Assembly: GCA_038207625.1 (NCBI GenBank)
Contig: JBBQZO010000007.1
Location: 62,001-126,000 of the forward strand
Direction: 5' to 3'
DNA from: JBBQZO01 sp038207625
GTDB lineage: Bacteria; Pseudomonadota; Gammaproteobacteria; Burkholderiales; Burkholderiaceae_D
DNA: 64,000 bases
Made by a program: the position numbers and the translations under genes
The notes under the pieces: generated by a model
Seen by the model: the letters and a program-made list of their open reading frames with translations, nothing else
The model's database searches: none
Told to the model about the DNA's origin: nothing
Part shown: positions 33,172 to 42,904 of the stretch, piece by piece
Layout of the letters: every line of letters begins with the position of its first letter
How positions within the stretch are numbered: position 1 is the first letter of the stretch

Positions 33172-33959
33172 GGCGCGCCGGCGCGCGCCTTGTGGGGCGC
33201 ATTGGCAAACACGCGGTCGAACAGCGCGTTGGGCAGCAGGCGCAGCAGCTTGGCGACGATGCCCATCTGCCAGGGAATGACCTGGTAGCTGGTGCCGCGC
33301 GCGATCGCGCGCGCGGCCAGCTGGGCGAAGCGCGCGGCCGGCATCAGGAAGGGCATCGGGTAGCTGTTTTTTTGCGTCATCGGCGTGTCGATGTAGCCGG
33401 GCGCGATGGTGACGACGTCGATGCCATCGGCGCGCAGTTCCAGGCGCAGCGATTCGCAGTAGCTGATCACGGCCGCCTTGGAGGCGCAATACGCCTCGGC
33501 GCCGGGCAGGCCGCGAATGCCGGCCACGCTGCCGATGCCCACCAGCCGGCGCGGGCCGCTCTGGTTCTTCATCGCGGCGATGAACGGCGCGAAGGTGGCC
33601 ACGGTGGCGGTGACGTTGGTGGCCAGGATGGTTTCAAACACCGGCAGGTCGGCCGCGTGTTCGGTGAGCGTTCCGTGCGAAACGCCGGCATTGGCGATCA
33701 CGATGTCGGCGCCGCCCGCGTGCGCGAGAAAGTCGCGCGCGGCCTCGGCCAGCGCCGCGTGGTCCGTCACATCCTGCGCGTAGATGCGGTGCGCGCCCGG
33801 GTTGGGCAGGCTGGCGACGAGCTGTTCGAGCTGCTCACGGCGGCGCGCCAGCAAGCCCAGCGTGGCGCCCTGGGACGCGTACTCGCGCGCCAGCGCGGCG
33901 CCCAAGCCGCTCGAAGCGCCAGTGATGAACACCCGCAGCGCGCCGCCGGATCGGCTCAC
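33168..33959 (-). CDS. short-chain dehydrogenase/reductase
   Basis: 263 aa classical SDR: nucleotide motif TGASSGLG, NAG block IANAGVS, catalytic Ser in IGSVAGIRG and YCASK active site (Tyr/Lys). NADP or NAD is the likely cofactor; the substrate is unknown. The start is taken as GTG 33959, overlapping the dsbA stop (GTGA); upstream in-frame sequence belongs to dsbA in another frame. Overlaps birA by four bases. Confidence 0.9.
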   Translation of the reverse strand: MSRSGGALRVFITGASSGLGAALAREYASQGATLGLLARRREQLEQLVASLPNPGAHRIYAQDVTDHAALAEAARDFLAHAGGADIVIANAGVSHGTLTEHAADLPVFETILATNVTATVATFAPFIAAMKNQSGPRRLVGIGSVAGIRGLPGAEAYCASKAAVISYCESLRLELRADGIDVVTIAPGYIDTPMTQKNSYPMPFLMPAARFAQLAARAIARGTSYQVIPWQMGIVAKLLRLLPNALFDRVFANAPHKARAGAP

Positions 33960-34621
33960 TTCTTGGCCGCTTTCGCCACCAGGTAGTCCAGCACGCGCAG
34001 CGCCGCCTGCTGTTGCTGGGTTTCGCTGAGCGTTTCGGTGGCGCCTTCGTTGGCCTGCGACGGCGACGTCAGATACTTCCCGTCGACGGCGATCATCGGC
34101 CACTGGTTGATGTGGTAGTCGTCCATCATTGCATTGGCGCGGCGCACTTTCGCTTGCACGCCGAACGAGCGGTAGGCGTCGATGAACTTGGCGCGTTCGA
34201 TGCCCTGTTTTTCGGCCCAGCTGAACACTGCTTCATCGCGGTCGAAGCGCACATGGTCGACATGCACGGCGCTGAACACTTTGCTGTGGAATTTCTCAAG
34301 CACGCCGAGCGCTTCAAGCGTGTAGAACAGGCGCTGCTGCAGCATCACTTTTTCGTCGCGCTGCACGTGCACGCGTTTGAAGGCGATGTGCTCGCCCTGT
34401 TTTTTGACCCAGCCGGCCAGCACCGGATCGAACACATTGCAGTGCGGGCAGTAGTAATCGAAGAACTCGGTCACTTCGACCTTCTTGCCCGAGTCGGTGT
34501 TTTGCGGTGTCGGCAAGACCAGGTATTCGACGCCGCTTTTCGGTTCGGCGGGACCGGCATCGGCGCAGCCGATGACAGCGAACAGCGCCACGGCGCACAG
34601 CAGTTTCTGTATCAGTTGCAT
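33956..34621 (-). CDS. dsbA: thiol:disulfide interchange protein DsbA
   Basis: Periplasmic oxidant that introduces disulfides in exported proteins. 221 aa; active site C58-P-H-C61 in FFDYYCPHCNVFDP, and cis-Pro region INQWPMIAVDGKY. A site GGAGAGA precedes ATG 34621. The signal region reads AVIGC, which fits a lipobox (V16-I17-G18-C19), so it may be a lipoprotein rather than soluble. It could help fold periplasmic cytochromes. Confidence 0.93.
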   Translation of the reverse strand: MQLIQKLLCAVALFAVIGCADAGPAEPKSGVEYLVLPTPQNTDSGKKVEVTEFFDYYCPHCNVFDPVLAGWVKKQGEHIAFKRVHVQRDEKVMLQQRLFYTLEALGVLEKFHSKVFSAVHVDHVRFDRDEAVFSWAEKQGIERAKFIDAYRSFGVQAKVRRANAMMDDYHINQWPMIAVDGKYLTSPSQANEGATETLSETQQQQAALRVLDYLVAKAAKK

Positions 34622-34634
34622 GGTCTCTCCTGGG

Positions 34635-35351
34635 TTATTTCTGGTTGCGCACGACGGCGACATCGACGCCGTTTTCGGACAGCTTGCTGCGCGCCTTGTT
34701 CATCGCTTCGATCTGGTTGTACGGACCCAGACGCACGCGGTGCAGCACGCCGCTGTCGGTGCTGCGGTCGGTGATGGCCGCCTCGAAGCCGAGCAGGGCC
34801 AGCTTGGCGCGCGCGCCTTCGGCGTCAACCGTCTCGCGGAACGCACCCGCTTGCAGGTAGTAGACGAATTTTTCTTCGCCGGGCGGCGCGCCATCCGGTT
34901 TGGCTGCAGCGACGCCCGCCTTGGCGGCATCGGCCAGCGCGGCTTTGGCGGCGTCAGGCACGGGCGGTTTCGGGGCCGCTTCGGCCTTCGGTTCCGGCTT
35001 GACCGGCGCATCCGGTTTGACAGCGGCGATGATCTGCTGCAGCGCATCCGGTGCCGGCGGTTTCGGCTCCTTGGCTTCCTTCGGTTCCTTGGCGAAGTCC
35101 TTGTTGGCCTCGCGCGCGGCGTCCTTGCTGCCGTACAGGGGCTTGTTCGGATCGCTGATCTGGCCGGGCGTCGGTTCCTGCGACTTGCCGTTCTTGGCGC
35201 TCTTGTCGGTGAACGGCGTGGCGCCCTTGGTGATGGCCAGCGCCACCGCGACCGCGATCGCCAGGCCGACGATCAGGCCGACGATGAAACCGGTCAGGGT
35301 GTTGCCGTGTTGCCGATGCGCTGAAGTGAGGCGGACGTGTTGGCTGATCAT
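34635..35351 (-). CDS. SPOR-domain protein, FtsN-like
   Basis: 238 aa: short cytoplasmic N-terminus, one transmembrane helix (residues 20-40, TGFIVGLIVGLAIAVAVALAI), a long Lys/Pro/Ala-rich periplasmic linker, and a C-terminal SPOR domain (about residues 160-235, VYYLQAGAFRETVDAEGARAKL). The layout matches FtsN-like division proteins. The start overlaps the argS stop by four bases; an argS-SPOR-dsbA order is common in betaproteobacteria. Confidence 0.88.
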   Translation of the reverse strand: MISQHVRLTSAHRQHGNTLTGFIVGLIVGLAIAVAVALAITKGATPFTDKSAKNGKSQEPTPGQISDPNKPLYGSKDAAREANKDFAKEPKEAKEPKPPAPDALQQIIAAVKPDAPVKPEPKAEAAPKPPVPDAAKAALADAAKAGVAAAKPDGAPPGEEKFVYYLQAGAFRETVDAEGARAKLALLGFEAAITDRSTDSGVLHRVRLGPYNQIEAMNKARSKLSENGVDVAVVRNQK

Positions 35352-37078
35352 GCGTCAAGGCTTTCGCGATACATTTGGTTGGGGGCCGACACGCCGATCA
35401 GCGCCAGGCCGTTGCGCAGCACCTGGCGGGTGGCCAGCATCAGTGCCAGACGGGCTTGCTTGAGTGCGGCGTCGTCGACCAGCACGCGCTCGGCGTTGTA
35501 GTAGCTGTGCAGTTCGCCGGCCAGGTCGCGCAGGTAGAACGCCACCTGGTGCGGGCCCAGTTCGGTCAGCGCGCGCGCCAGCGCCTCCGGATAGTCGGCC
35601 AGCGCGGCCAGCAGCGCCGCTTCGCGCGGGGCCGTCAGCGGCGCCAGGTCGACGTCATACAGGCTCGCCTCGTCGCCGCCCCATTGACTGAGCACCGAGC
35701 AGATGCGCGCGTGCGCCATCTGCACGTAATACACGGGGTTTTCGTCCGACGTCTTCAACGCCACGTCGACATCGAAGGTGAATTCGGTGTCGGCCTTGCG
35801 CGAGATGAGGAAGAAGCGCACCGCGTCGCGTCCGCGTTCGATATTGCCGGCGCCCGACCATTCGATCAGGTCGCGCACGGTGACATACGAGCCGGCGCGC
35901 TTGGAGATCTTGACCTCGGCGCCGTCACGCATCACGGTGACCATCTTGTGCAGCACGTAGTCGGGATAGCCTTTGGCGATGCCCAGATCAACCGCTTGCA
36001 GGCCGGCGCGCACGCGCGCGATGGTGCCGTGGTGGTCGCTGCCCTGGATGTTGATGGCCTGGCCGTAGCCGCGCTGCCACTTGACGATGTGATACGCCAC
36101 GTCCGGCACAAAATAGGTGTAGCTGCCGTCGGACTTGCGCATCACGCGGTCCTTGTCGTCGCCGTATTCGGTGGTGCGCAGCCACAGCGCGCCGTCTTGC
36201 TCGTAGGTCTTGCCGGCCTTGATCAGCGCGGCCACGGCCTTGTCGACCTTGCCGTCGGCGTACAGCGACGATTCGAGGTAGTAGTTGTCGAACTTGACGC
36301 CGAAGGCCTGCAGGTCGATGTCCTGCTCGTTGCGCAGATAGGTGACCGAAAACGCGCGAATCGATTCGAGGTCGTCCACGTCGCCGCTGGCGGTGACGGG
36401 CAGGCCGTCGCTGGCCGACACGGTTTTCTTGGCCAGGTAGTCCAGCGCGATGTCGGCGATGTAGTCGCCGTTGTAGGCCGACTCGGGCCAGCCCGGCTCG
36501 CCCGGTTTGCTGCCGCGCGCGCGCGCCTGCACCGAGTTGGCCAGCGTGGCGATCTGCACGCCGGCGTCGTTGTAATAGAACTCGCGCGTGACCGCGTAGC
36601 CTTGCGAACCAAACAAGGACGACAGTGCGTCGCCCAGCGCGGCTTGGCGGCCGTGGCCCACGTGCAGCGGGCCGGTCGGGTTGGCCGAGACGAATTCGAT
36701 GATCACCTGCTTGCCCACGCCGTCGTTGCTGCGCCCGTAAGCGGCGCCTTGCTGCAGCACCGTGTGCACCACCGCCTGCTTGGCCGAGGCGGCCACGCGC
36801 AGGTTGATGAAGCCGGGGCCGGCGATGTCAGCCGACTCGACCAGGCCGCGTCCGTTTGGATCGGCCAGCACGGCCTCGACGATCCGGGTGGCCAGTTCGC
36901 GCGGGTTCATCTTCAGCTGCTTGGCCAGTTGCATGGCGATGTTGCAGGCGATGTCGCCGTGCGCGGGGTCGCGCGGACGCTCCAGCACGACGCTGGGGGA
37001 CAGTCCGGTATCGGCCACGATGGGCGCGAGGGCGTTCTGGAACAGGGCGGCGATGGCTTGTTTTTGTTGGGCGAGCAT
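35348..37078 (-). CDS. argS: arginyl-tRNA synthetase
   Basis: Charges tRNA-Arg. 576 aa class I synthetase with HIGH-type motif LHVGHGRQ, KMSKS-type motif KISKRAGSYV, an N-terminal ArgRS additional domain, and the C-terminal DALR anticodon-binding domain. The length is normal. First gene of the argS-SPOR-dsbA-SDR-birA-coaX-SPOR run on the minus strand; divergent from rsmB, with a 261-base gap between them containing no gene. Confidence 0.97.
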   Translation of the reverse strand: MLAQQKQAIAALFQNALAPIVADTGLSPSVVLERPRDPAHGDIACNIAMQLAKQLKMNPRELATRIVEAVLADPNGRGLVESADIAGPGFINLRVAASAKQAVVHTVLQQGAAYGRSNDGVGKQVIIEFVSANPTGPLHVGHGRQAALGDALSSLFGSQGYAVTREFYYNDAGVQIATLANSVQARARGSKPGEPGWPESAYNGDYIADIALDYLAKKTVSASDGLPVTASGDVDDLESIRAFSVTYLRNEQDIDLQAFGVKFDNYYLESSLYADGKVDKAVAALIKAGKTYEQDGALWLRTTEYGDDKDRVMRKSDGSYTYFVPDVAYHIVKWQRGYGQAINIQGSDHHGTIARVRAGLQAVDLGIAKGYPDYVLHKMVTVMRDGAEVKISKRAGSYVTVRDLIEWSGAGNIERGRDAVRFFLISRKADTEFTFDVDVALKTSDENPVYYVQMAHARICSVLSQWGGDEASLYDVDLAPLTAPREAALLAALADYPEALARALTELGPHQVAFYLRDLAGELHSYYNAERVLVDDAALKQARLALMLATRQVLRNGLALIGVSAPNQMYRESLDA

Positions 37079-37339
37079 GAGCAGGGTGGCGGCAGAGCCG
37101 CGCTAAATATTCAAGGGGACAGGCAGGGCGCCCGTGGCGTGGCCGTGGGCAAACAGCACCAATTATACTGGTTTGGCGCGCGAAGAATGGGGCCGCTTCG
37201 CCTGCGCGCGCCGGAACCACCGTGTGGCGCGCACGCGCCAATTTGGCGTTTCGGGCCGCTCGGCTCGCCCGTAGCGGTACAATCCCCCCTTTATATTGCG
37301 GCGCGGCGCCTCGCGCACGCCGAACTGAACTGGATTATC

Positions 37340-38767
37340 ATGAAACCGACGCGCCCGACGCTGTCCATCAAAACCGCGCCCGGCGCGACGACCGGCCCGA
37401 CCAAAACACGTCCGGTGGTGCTGCCCGCTTACGCGCTCAAGCCGGTGCTGCAACCGGGCTACCTGCCCAAGCTGAAACCCGATTCGCTGGCGCTGTGCTT
37501 GCTGGGCGCGGCCAACGCCGTGGCCCAGGTGCGCGGCGGCGCGGCCTTGCCGCAGGCGTTGACGGCGGCGTTTGGCGTGACCAACGCGGCGCCGCAGGCG
37601 CGCGGCGCGATCCAGGATATCGCCTATCGCACCATGCGTCAGCTCGGTCGCAGCGACACGCTGCTCGGTCTGATGACGTCCAAGGCGCCCGAGCCGCCGA
37701 TGCTGGCCGCGCTGCTGTGCTGCGCGATTTCCTTGATCGACACGCCCGACGGCGCCACGCCGCCGTATGAAGAATTCACCGTCGTCGACCAGGCCGTCAC
37801 GGTGGCCACTTCGCACCCGGATCTGGCGCACGCCAAAAACATGGTCAACGCCGTGCTGCGCCGCTTCCTGCGCGAGCGCGCCGAGCTGGTGGCCCAGGCG
37901 CTCAAGCAGCCGCTGGCGCAGTGGAATTATCCCCAGTGGTGGATCGACGCGGCCAAGGCGGCCTATCCGCAAGACTGGCAGGCGATCCTGACCAACGGTA
38001 ACAGCGCGCCGCCGCTGACGCTGCGCGTCAACGCGCGCCGCACCAGCGTGCCGGCCTACCTGATCATGCTGGCCGAGGCTGGCGTCGGCGCGGTCCAGAT
38101 CGGGCCCGACGCGGTGCGGCTGGACAAGCCGATCGGCGTGTCCCTGATCCCCGGCTTCGACGCCGGCCTGGTGTCGGTGCAGGATGCGGCCGCCCAACTG
38201 GCCGCGCCGCTGCTCGACGTGCACAACGGCATGCGCGTGCTGGACGCCTGCGCCGCGCCGGGCGGCAAGACCTGCCATATTCTCGAGGCGCACGACGTGA
38301 AACTGCTGGCGATCGATTCGGACCCCAAACGATTGGAGCGCATCGAGGAAAACCTGACGCGCCTGGGTCTGTCGGCCAAGCTGGCCGCGCACGACGCGCA
38401 AACGCGCGACTGGTGGGATGGTCAGCCGTTCGACCGGATTCTGGCCGATGTGCCGTGCACCGCGTCCGGTATTGTGCGCCGCCATCCGGATATCCGCTGG
38501 CTGCGCCGCAAGGGCGACGCGCTCCAACTTGCAACACTTTCGGTCAAAATTCTCGACAACCTTTGGCAGATGTTGGCCCCCAATGGTAAATTGTTGTTCG
38601 TGACGTGTTCACTATGGCCGCAAGAGTCCGAGGCACAGGCGGCCGCTTTCGCAGTGCGCAACAAGGCGACGCGGCTGGAAGCGCCGGGCCAGCTGCTGCC
38701 AACCGGCGGCGCCTTGCAAGATCACGATGGATTGTTTTACGCCCTGTTCCAAAAGGACGCGGCGTAG
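37340..38767 (+). CDS. rsmB: 16S rRNA (cytosine-967 C5)-methyltransferase
   Basis: 475 aa: N-terminal NusB-like RNA-binding domain and C-terminal SAM-dependent Rossmann domain. Methyltransferase motifs DACAAPGGKTCHILE, DVPCTASGIVRRHPD (motif IV Cys) and VTCSLWPQES (catalytic Cys) are intact. It has a Thr/Pro-rich N-terminal extension of about 45 residues relative to E. coli. ATG 37340 has no clear ribosome-binding site. The DUF4390 and NtrYX genes follow on the same strand, the usual betaproteobacterial order. Confidence 0.93.
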   Translation: MKPTRPTLSIKTAPGATTGPTKTRPVVLPAYALKPVLQPGYLPKLKPDSLALCLLGAANAVAQVRGGAALPQALTAAFGVTNAAPQARGAIQDIAYRTMRQLGRSDTLLGLMTSKAPEPPMLAALLCCAISLIDTPDGATPPYEEFTVVDQAVTVATSHPDLAHAKNMVNAVLRRFLRERAELVAQALKQPLAQWNYPQWWIDAAKAAYPQDWQAILTNGNSAPPLTLRVNARRTSVPAYLIMLAEAGVGAVQIGPDAVRLDKPIGVSLIPGFDAGLVSVQDAAAQLAAPLLDVHNGMRVLDACAAPGGKTCHILEAHDVKLLAIDSDPKRLERIEENLTRLGLSAKLAAHDAQTRDWWDGQPFDRILADVPCTASGIVRRHPDIRWLRRKGDALQLATLSVKILDNLWQMLAPNGKLLFVTCSLWPQESEAQAAAFAVRNKATRLEAPGQLLPTGGALQDHDGLFYALFQKDAA

Positions 38768-38815
38768 GGGGTTCCCGCTAACGACGATGGATATTTATAA
38801 AGTACCGGCCCACTT

Positions 38816-39379
38816 GTGACATATCGCTTTCTCCGACTCATCGCCTGTCAGCTGCTGCTGATGTTCGCGTGCGCGCTGACGCACGCGGCCGATGGTGTCG
38901 ACATCACCCATGCCAACATTGAATCAGGCGAGGATGGCTACAAGCTGGCGGCCAGCTACGCGTTCGAGCTCAATCACGGGCTTGAGGATGCGATCCAGAG
39001 CGGCGTGCGGATCTACTTCACCACCGAGATCGAGCTGACCCGGCCGCGCTGGTACTGGTTCGAAGAGAAGGCCGTGACGGCCAAGCAGACCATCGGCATC
39101 CACTACGATCTGCTGCGCCGCCAGTATGACGTGGCCATCATCGGCAGCGTCAAGCAGAGCTTTCCAACGCTGGAGGACGCGCTGTTCCTGATCCGCCGGC
39201 CCAGCCGCTGGGTGATCGCCAACAAGGGGGCGCTGGAAGGCGGCAAACTGTACAACGTGACGCTGCACATGGGCATGGACCGCGAACTGTTGGCCAAGCC
39301 GATCCAGGTGAATGCCTTCAACAATGCCGACTGGCGGCTCGCCTCGAACAAGAAAACCTTCACCTACAAGGCGGAATAA
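38816..39379 (+). CDS. DUF4390 family exported protein
   Basis: 187 aa with a signal peptide (residues 1-25, ending THA) and a beta-rich domain (SGVRIYFTTEIELTRPRWYWFEEK). DUF4390 proteins are of unknown function and typically lie between rsmB and the ntrY-like kinase, as here. The start is GTG 38816; the next gene begins four bases after its stop. A role in envelope sensing with the kinase is conceivable but unsupported. Confidence 0.85.
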   Translation: MTYRFLRLIACQLLLMFACALTHAADGVDITHANIESGEDGYKLAASYAFELNHGLEDAIQSGVRIYFTTEIELTRPRWYWFEEKAVTAKQTIGIHYDLLRRQYDVAIIGSVKQSFPTLEDALFLIRRPSRWVIANKGALEGGKLYNVTLHMGMDRELLAKPIQVNAFNNADWRLASNKKTFTYKAE

Positions 39380-39382
39380 AGG

Positions 39383-41689
39383 GTGACCGCGGCGCTGCGC
39401 TATGCACTGGTGGTGGGCGGCGGCCTGGTCAGCATCCTGTTGTTCCTGCTCGCGACGGCGTCCGACAACTCCGGCTTTTTCGACCGCTACTATTCGCAAC
39501 TGCTGGTGCTCAACGCCGTCGCCGCGGCGGTGCTGCTGGTGGTGGTGATCGTCGCGCTGGCGCGTCTGTACGGGCGCTACAAGAGCGGCAAGTTCGGCTC
39601 GCGCCTGATGGCGCGCCTGATCGTGCTGTTCGGCGGCATCGGCATCCTGCCGGGGCTGATCATCTTTCTCGTGTCGGTGCAGTTCGTGTCGCATTCGATC
39701 GACTCGTGGTTCGACGTGAAGATCGAAGAGGCGCTTAAATCCGGCCTGAACCTGGGCATCGCCGCGCTCGACGAGGCGCTGGTCGAACTCGATGCCAGCG
39801 CGCGCGAGGCCGCGCCCACACTGGCCGGTCAGCAGTCCGAAGGCTTGCACGCGAGCCTGGCCGCGCTGATCGAGGACGACGCGAGCATGCAAAACGTGAT
39901 GGTGGTGGCGGCCGACGGCAAACTGATCGCCAGTGCGTCGGCCAAGCCCGGCGCCGACCTGACCCCCGATCTGCCAACGCCGAAGATGCTGACCCAGGCG
40001 CATGCGCTGGCCGGCTACAAGATGCTCGAAGGCGGCGGCGAACGCGAATTTACCGAGGCCTCGATCGACGCGGCATCGAAAAGTGCCGAGTCGGCCGGCA
40101 GCTTGCGCTTGCGCGTGCTGGTCGCCATTCCCGGCCAGGACCTTGACCAGCAGCGCTATCTGCAACTGCTGCAAAGCGTGCCGAGCAACCTGGCGGCCAA
40201 CGCCGAGGTGCTGCGCATCGCCTACAGCGAATACAAGGAGCGCGACGTGGCGCGCGCCGGTTTGCGCAAGATGTACATCGGCACGCTGACGTTGACGCTG
40301 CTGCTGGCCATTTTTGGCGCCATCGCCAGCGCCTTTGTGATCGCCAATAACCTGGCCCAGCCGCTGCTGATGCTCGCCGAGGGCACCCGCGCGGTGGCCG
40401 AGGGCGACCTGTCGCCGCGCCCGATCGTGGCCACGAAGGACGAGCTGGGCACGCTGACCCAGTCGTTCAACACGATGACCGGCCAGCTGCTCGATGCGCG
40501 CAACGCGGTCGAGCAAAACCGCGTCGCGCTGCAGGACGCCAAGGCCCACCTCGAGTCGGTGCTGGAGAACATGTCGGCCGGCGTGATGGTGCTCGACGCC
40601 GACTTCACCCTGATCACCTGCAACGAGGCGGTGGGGCGCATCTTGCAGGCGGACGTGGCGGCCCACGTGGGCCAGCCGATGTCGGCCATCGCGGGCATGG
40701 ACGGCTTTGCCAGCGCTGTGCTGCGCGCGTTCGCCGCGCAAAGCGCGCAGTCGGCCGCGCGCAGCCAGGCGATGCGGCGCGCCCACTGGCAGCAGCAGAT
40801 CGAGATCGCGCGGCGGCTAGGCGCGCCCGACGAGCAGCCGCTGACGCTGCTGGCGCGCGGCTCGCGCCTGCCGTTGGAAAACGGCGGCGGCTACATCGTC
40901 GTGTTCGATGATATTTCCGACGTGATTTCGGCCCAGCGTTCGATCGCCTGGGGCGAGGTGGCGCGCCGGCTGGCGCACGAGATCAAGAATCCGCTCACGC
41001 CGATCCAGCTGTCGGCCGAGCGGCTGCAGATGAAGCTCGAACACAAGCTGGCCGGGGCCGACGCCGAGCTGCTGGGCAAGAGCACGCGCACCATCGTCAA
41101 CCAGGTGGCGGCGATGAAGCGCATGGTCGACGATTTCCGCGACTACGCGAAAGCCCCGCCGGCCCAGTTGGAGCCGCTCGACCTGAACGCGCTGGTCGAG
41201 GAGATCTTGCACCTGTACCTGGCCGGCGACGACGCCGACATCATCCACGCGCGCCTTGCGCCCAAGCTGCCGGCGGTGATGGGCGACGCGACCCAGCTGC
41301 GCCAGGTGATCCACAATCTGCTGCAGAACGCCCAGGATGCGCTGGTCGAGGCCAATCTGGGAACGCGCCGCGCGCGTGTGGACGTGAGCACCGAGGCGAT
41401 CCACTATCGCGATGCGGATGGCGCCGACGGCATCGCGGTGCGCCTGGCGATTGTCGACAACGGTCCCGGTTTTTCGCCCGGCATCCTGGCGCGCGCCTTT
41501 GAACCGTACGTCACGTCGAAGGCGCGCGGTACCGGGCTGGGACTGCCGATGGTGAAGAAAATCATCGACGAACACGGCGCACGCATCGAACTCCAGAACC
41601 ATCCGGACGGAACAGGTGCCTCCGTGTCGATTTTGCTGTTAAAGTTAGCCCCTGCGCCATCCGCGGCGTCGGGTTTGAAATTGGTATGA
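39383..41689 (+). CDS. ntrY: NtrY-like membrane sensor histidine kinase
   Basis: 768 aa: three to four N-terminal transmembrane helices enclosing a periplasmic domain, HAMP (about residues 320-375), PAS (about 385-490), HisKA with H532 in RLAHEIKNPLTPIQL (typical NtrY H-box) and HATPase with GTGLGLPMVKK. The start is GTG 39383. Paired with the response regulator 63 bases downstream. NtrY/X systems respond to nitrogen or redox cues; the signal here is unknown. Confidence 0.92.
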   Translation: MTAALRYALVVGGGLVSILLFLLATASDNSGFFDRYYSQLLVLNAVAAAVLLVVVIVALARLYGRYKSGKFGSRLMARLIVLFGGIGILPGLIIFLVSVQFVSHSIDSWFDVKIEEALKSGLNLGIAALDEALVELDASAREAAPTLAGQQSEGLHASLAALIEDDASMQNVMVVAADGKLIASASAKPGADLTPDLPTPKMLTQAHALAGYKMLEGGGEREFTEASIDAASKSAESAGSLRLRVLVAIPGQDLDQQRYLQLLQSVPSNLAANAEVLRIAYSEYKERDVARAGLRKMYIGTLTLTLLLAIFGAIASAFVIANNLAQPLLMLAEGTRAVAEGDLSPRPIVATKDELGTLTQSFNTMTGQLLDARNAVEQNRVALQDAKAHLESVLENMSAGVMVLDADFTLITCNEAVGRILQADVAAHVGQPMSAIAGMDGFASAVLRAFAAQSAQSAARSQAMRRAHWQQQIEIARRLGAPDEQPLTLLARGSRLPLENGGGYIVVFDDISDVISAQRSIAWGEVARRLAHEIKNPLTPIQLSAERLQMKLEHKLAGADAELLGKSTRTIVNQVAAMKRMVDDFRDYAKAPPAQLEPLDLNALVEEILHLYLAGDDADIIHARLAPKLPAVMGDATQLRQVIHNLLQNAQDALVEANLGTRRARVDVSTEAIHYRDADGADGIAVRLAIVDNGPGFSPGILARAFEPYVTSKARGTGLGLPMVKKIIDEHGARIELQNHPDGTGASVSILLLKLAPAPSAASGLKLV

Positions 41690-41752
41690 CATCATGGCGG
41701 GCCCAGGCTTTAGAATGCTGGTGGAACCGGTGAATGAGGAAGGCAAACACAG

Positions 41753-42472
41753 ATGGCAAATATACTCGTAGTCGATGACGAAATGGGAATCCGCGAACTG
41801 CTCTCGGAGATCTTGAGCGACGAGGGACATGCGATACAACTGGCCGAAAACGCCCAGCAGGCGCGTGAGATGCGCGCCGCCGGCGCGCCCGATCTGGTGC
41901 TGCTCGATATCTGGATGCCCGACACGGACGGCGTCACGCTGCTCAAGGAATGGCAGCGCGACGGCTTGTTGACGATGCCGGTGATTATGATGTCGGGCCA
42001 CGCGACGATCGACACGGCCGTCGAGGCGACCCGCATCGGCGCGCTCAATTTCCTGGAAAAACCGATCGCGCTGCAAAAGCTGCTCAAAGCGGTGCAGCAA
42101 GGGCTGGCGCGCGCGCAAGAGGTGGTGCGCGCCCCGGCGCTGGCGCCGCGTGCGGTGATGGCCAGCGTGCCCGACGAGACGCAGTTCAGCCCGGCTGGCC
42201 AGTTCGTCAGCCAGAGCGCGCAGGCGGCCCTGCCGGCGCGCGCGACGGCGGTGGCGAACGGCGACAACCATTCGTTCAGCCTGTCGTTCGACCTGCCGCT
42301 GCGCGAAGCGCGCGACGCTTTCGAACGCATGTATTTCGAACATCATCTGGGCCGCGAGGGTGGCAGCATGACCCGGGTGGCGGAGAAGACCGGGCTCGAG
42401 CGTACGCATCTGTACCGCAAGCTCAAGCAACTGGGCGTCGAGCCGGGCAAGCTGGCCAAAAAAGGGCTGTGA
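41753..42472 (+). CDS. ntrX: short NtrX-like response regulator (receiver + Fis HTH)
   Basis: 239 aa: receiver domain with D52 in LVLLDIWMPD, a linker, and a C-terminal Fis-type helix-turn-helix (MTRVAEKTGLERTHLYRKLKQLG). The AAA+ sigma-54 domain of canonical NtrX is absent, as is common in betaproteobacteria, so it should regulate sigma-70 promoters. Its stop overlaps the next gene start (GTGA). Confidence 0.9.
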   Translation: MANILVVDDEMGIRELLSEILSDEGHAIQLAENAQQAREMRAAGAPDLVLLDIWMPDTDGVTLLKEWQRDGLLTMPVIMMSGHATIDTAVEATRIGALNFLEKPIALQKLLKAVQQGLARAQEVVRAPALAPRAVMASVPDETQFSPAGQFVSQSAQAALPARATAVANGDNHSFSLSFDLPLREARDAFERMYFEHHLGREGGSMTRVAEKTGLERTHLYRKLKQLGVEPGKLAKKGL

Positions 42473-42870
42473 GCGGCGCTGGCGCGCCCACTGTCACCAC
42501 GCTGGTCACGGGCCCCAATGCGGCGGCGCGCGAGACGGCGATACTGGCGGCCTTGCTGCCCGGCCAGCGTTGTGCGATCGTGCTCGAAGGCTTGCCCGAT
42601 GGCAGTTCCACACTAGCTCCAGAAGCGCTGGCCGCACTCTCGCCGACGCCGGTGCTGCACCGGATCGCGCCGGGCTGCCTGTGTTGCAGCGGCAATTTGG
42701 TGTTGCGCGTCACGCTCAACCGCATCCTGCGCCAGCGGCCGGCGCGCCTGTACCTGGCGCTGGCCAACGCCGAACACCTGCAACAATTGCGCGCGCTGCT
42801 GGCCGGCGCGCCCTACGACGCCCTGCTGGCGTTGACGCCCGACCTGCGCGCACCGCCCGCGCGCTCTTGA
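42469..42870 (+). CDS. small CobW/UreG-like Cys-motif protein, truncated GTPase
   Basis: 133 aa, GTG start overlapping the ntrX stop. The core IAPGCLCCSGNLVLRVTLNRIL matches the GCxCC metal-binding segment of CobW/COG0523 metal-chaperone GTPases, and TLVTGPNAAARE sits where the P-loop would be but lacks the GKT/GKS lysine. The GTPase C-terminal half is missing. It may be a degenerate metallochaperone-like protein conserved with ntrYX. Function unknown. Confidence 0.6.
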   Translation: MSGAGAPTVTTLVTGPNAAARETAILAALLPGQRCAIVLEGLPDGSSTLAPEALAALSPTPVLHRIAPGCLCCSGNLVLRVTLNRILRQRPARLYLALANAEHLQQLRALLAGAPYDALLALTPDLRAPPARS

Positions 42871-42904
42871 AATCGGGACCGCCACCCCAAACTCAGAAGT
42901 ACAC

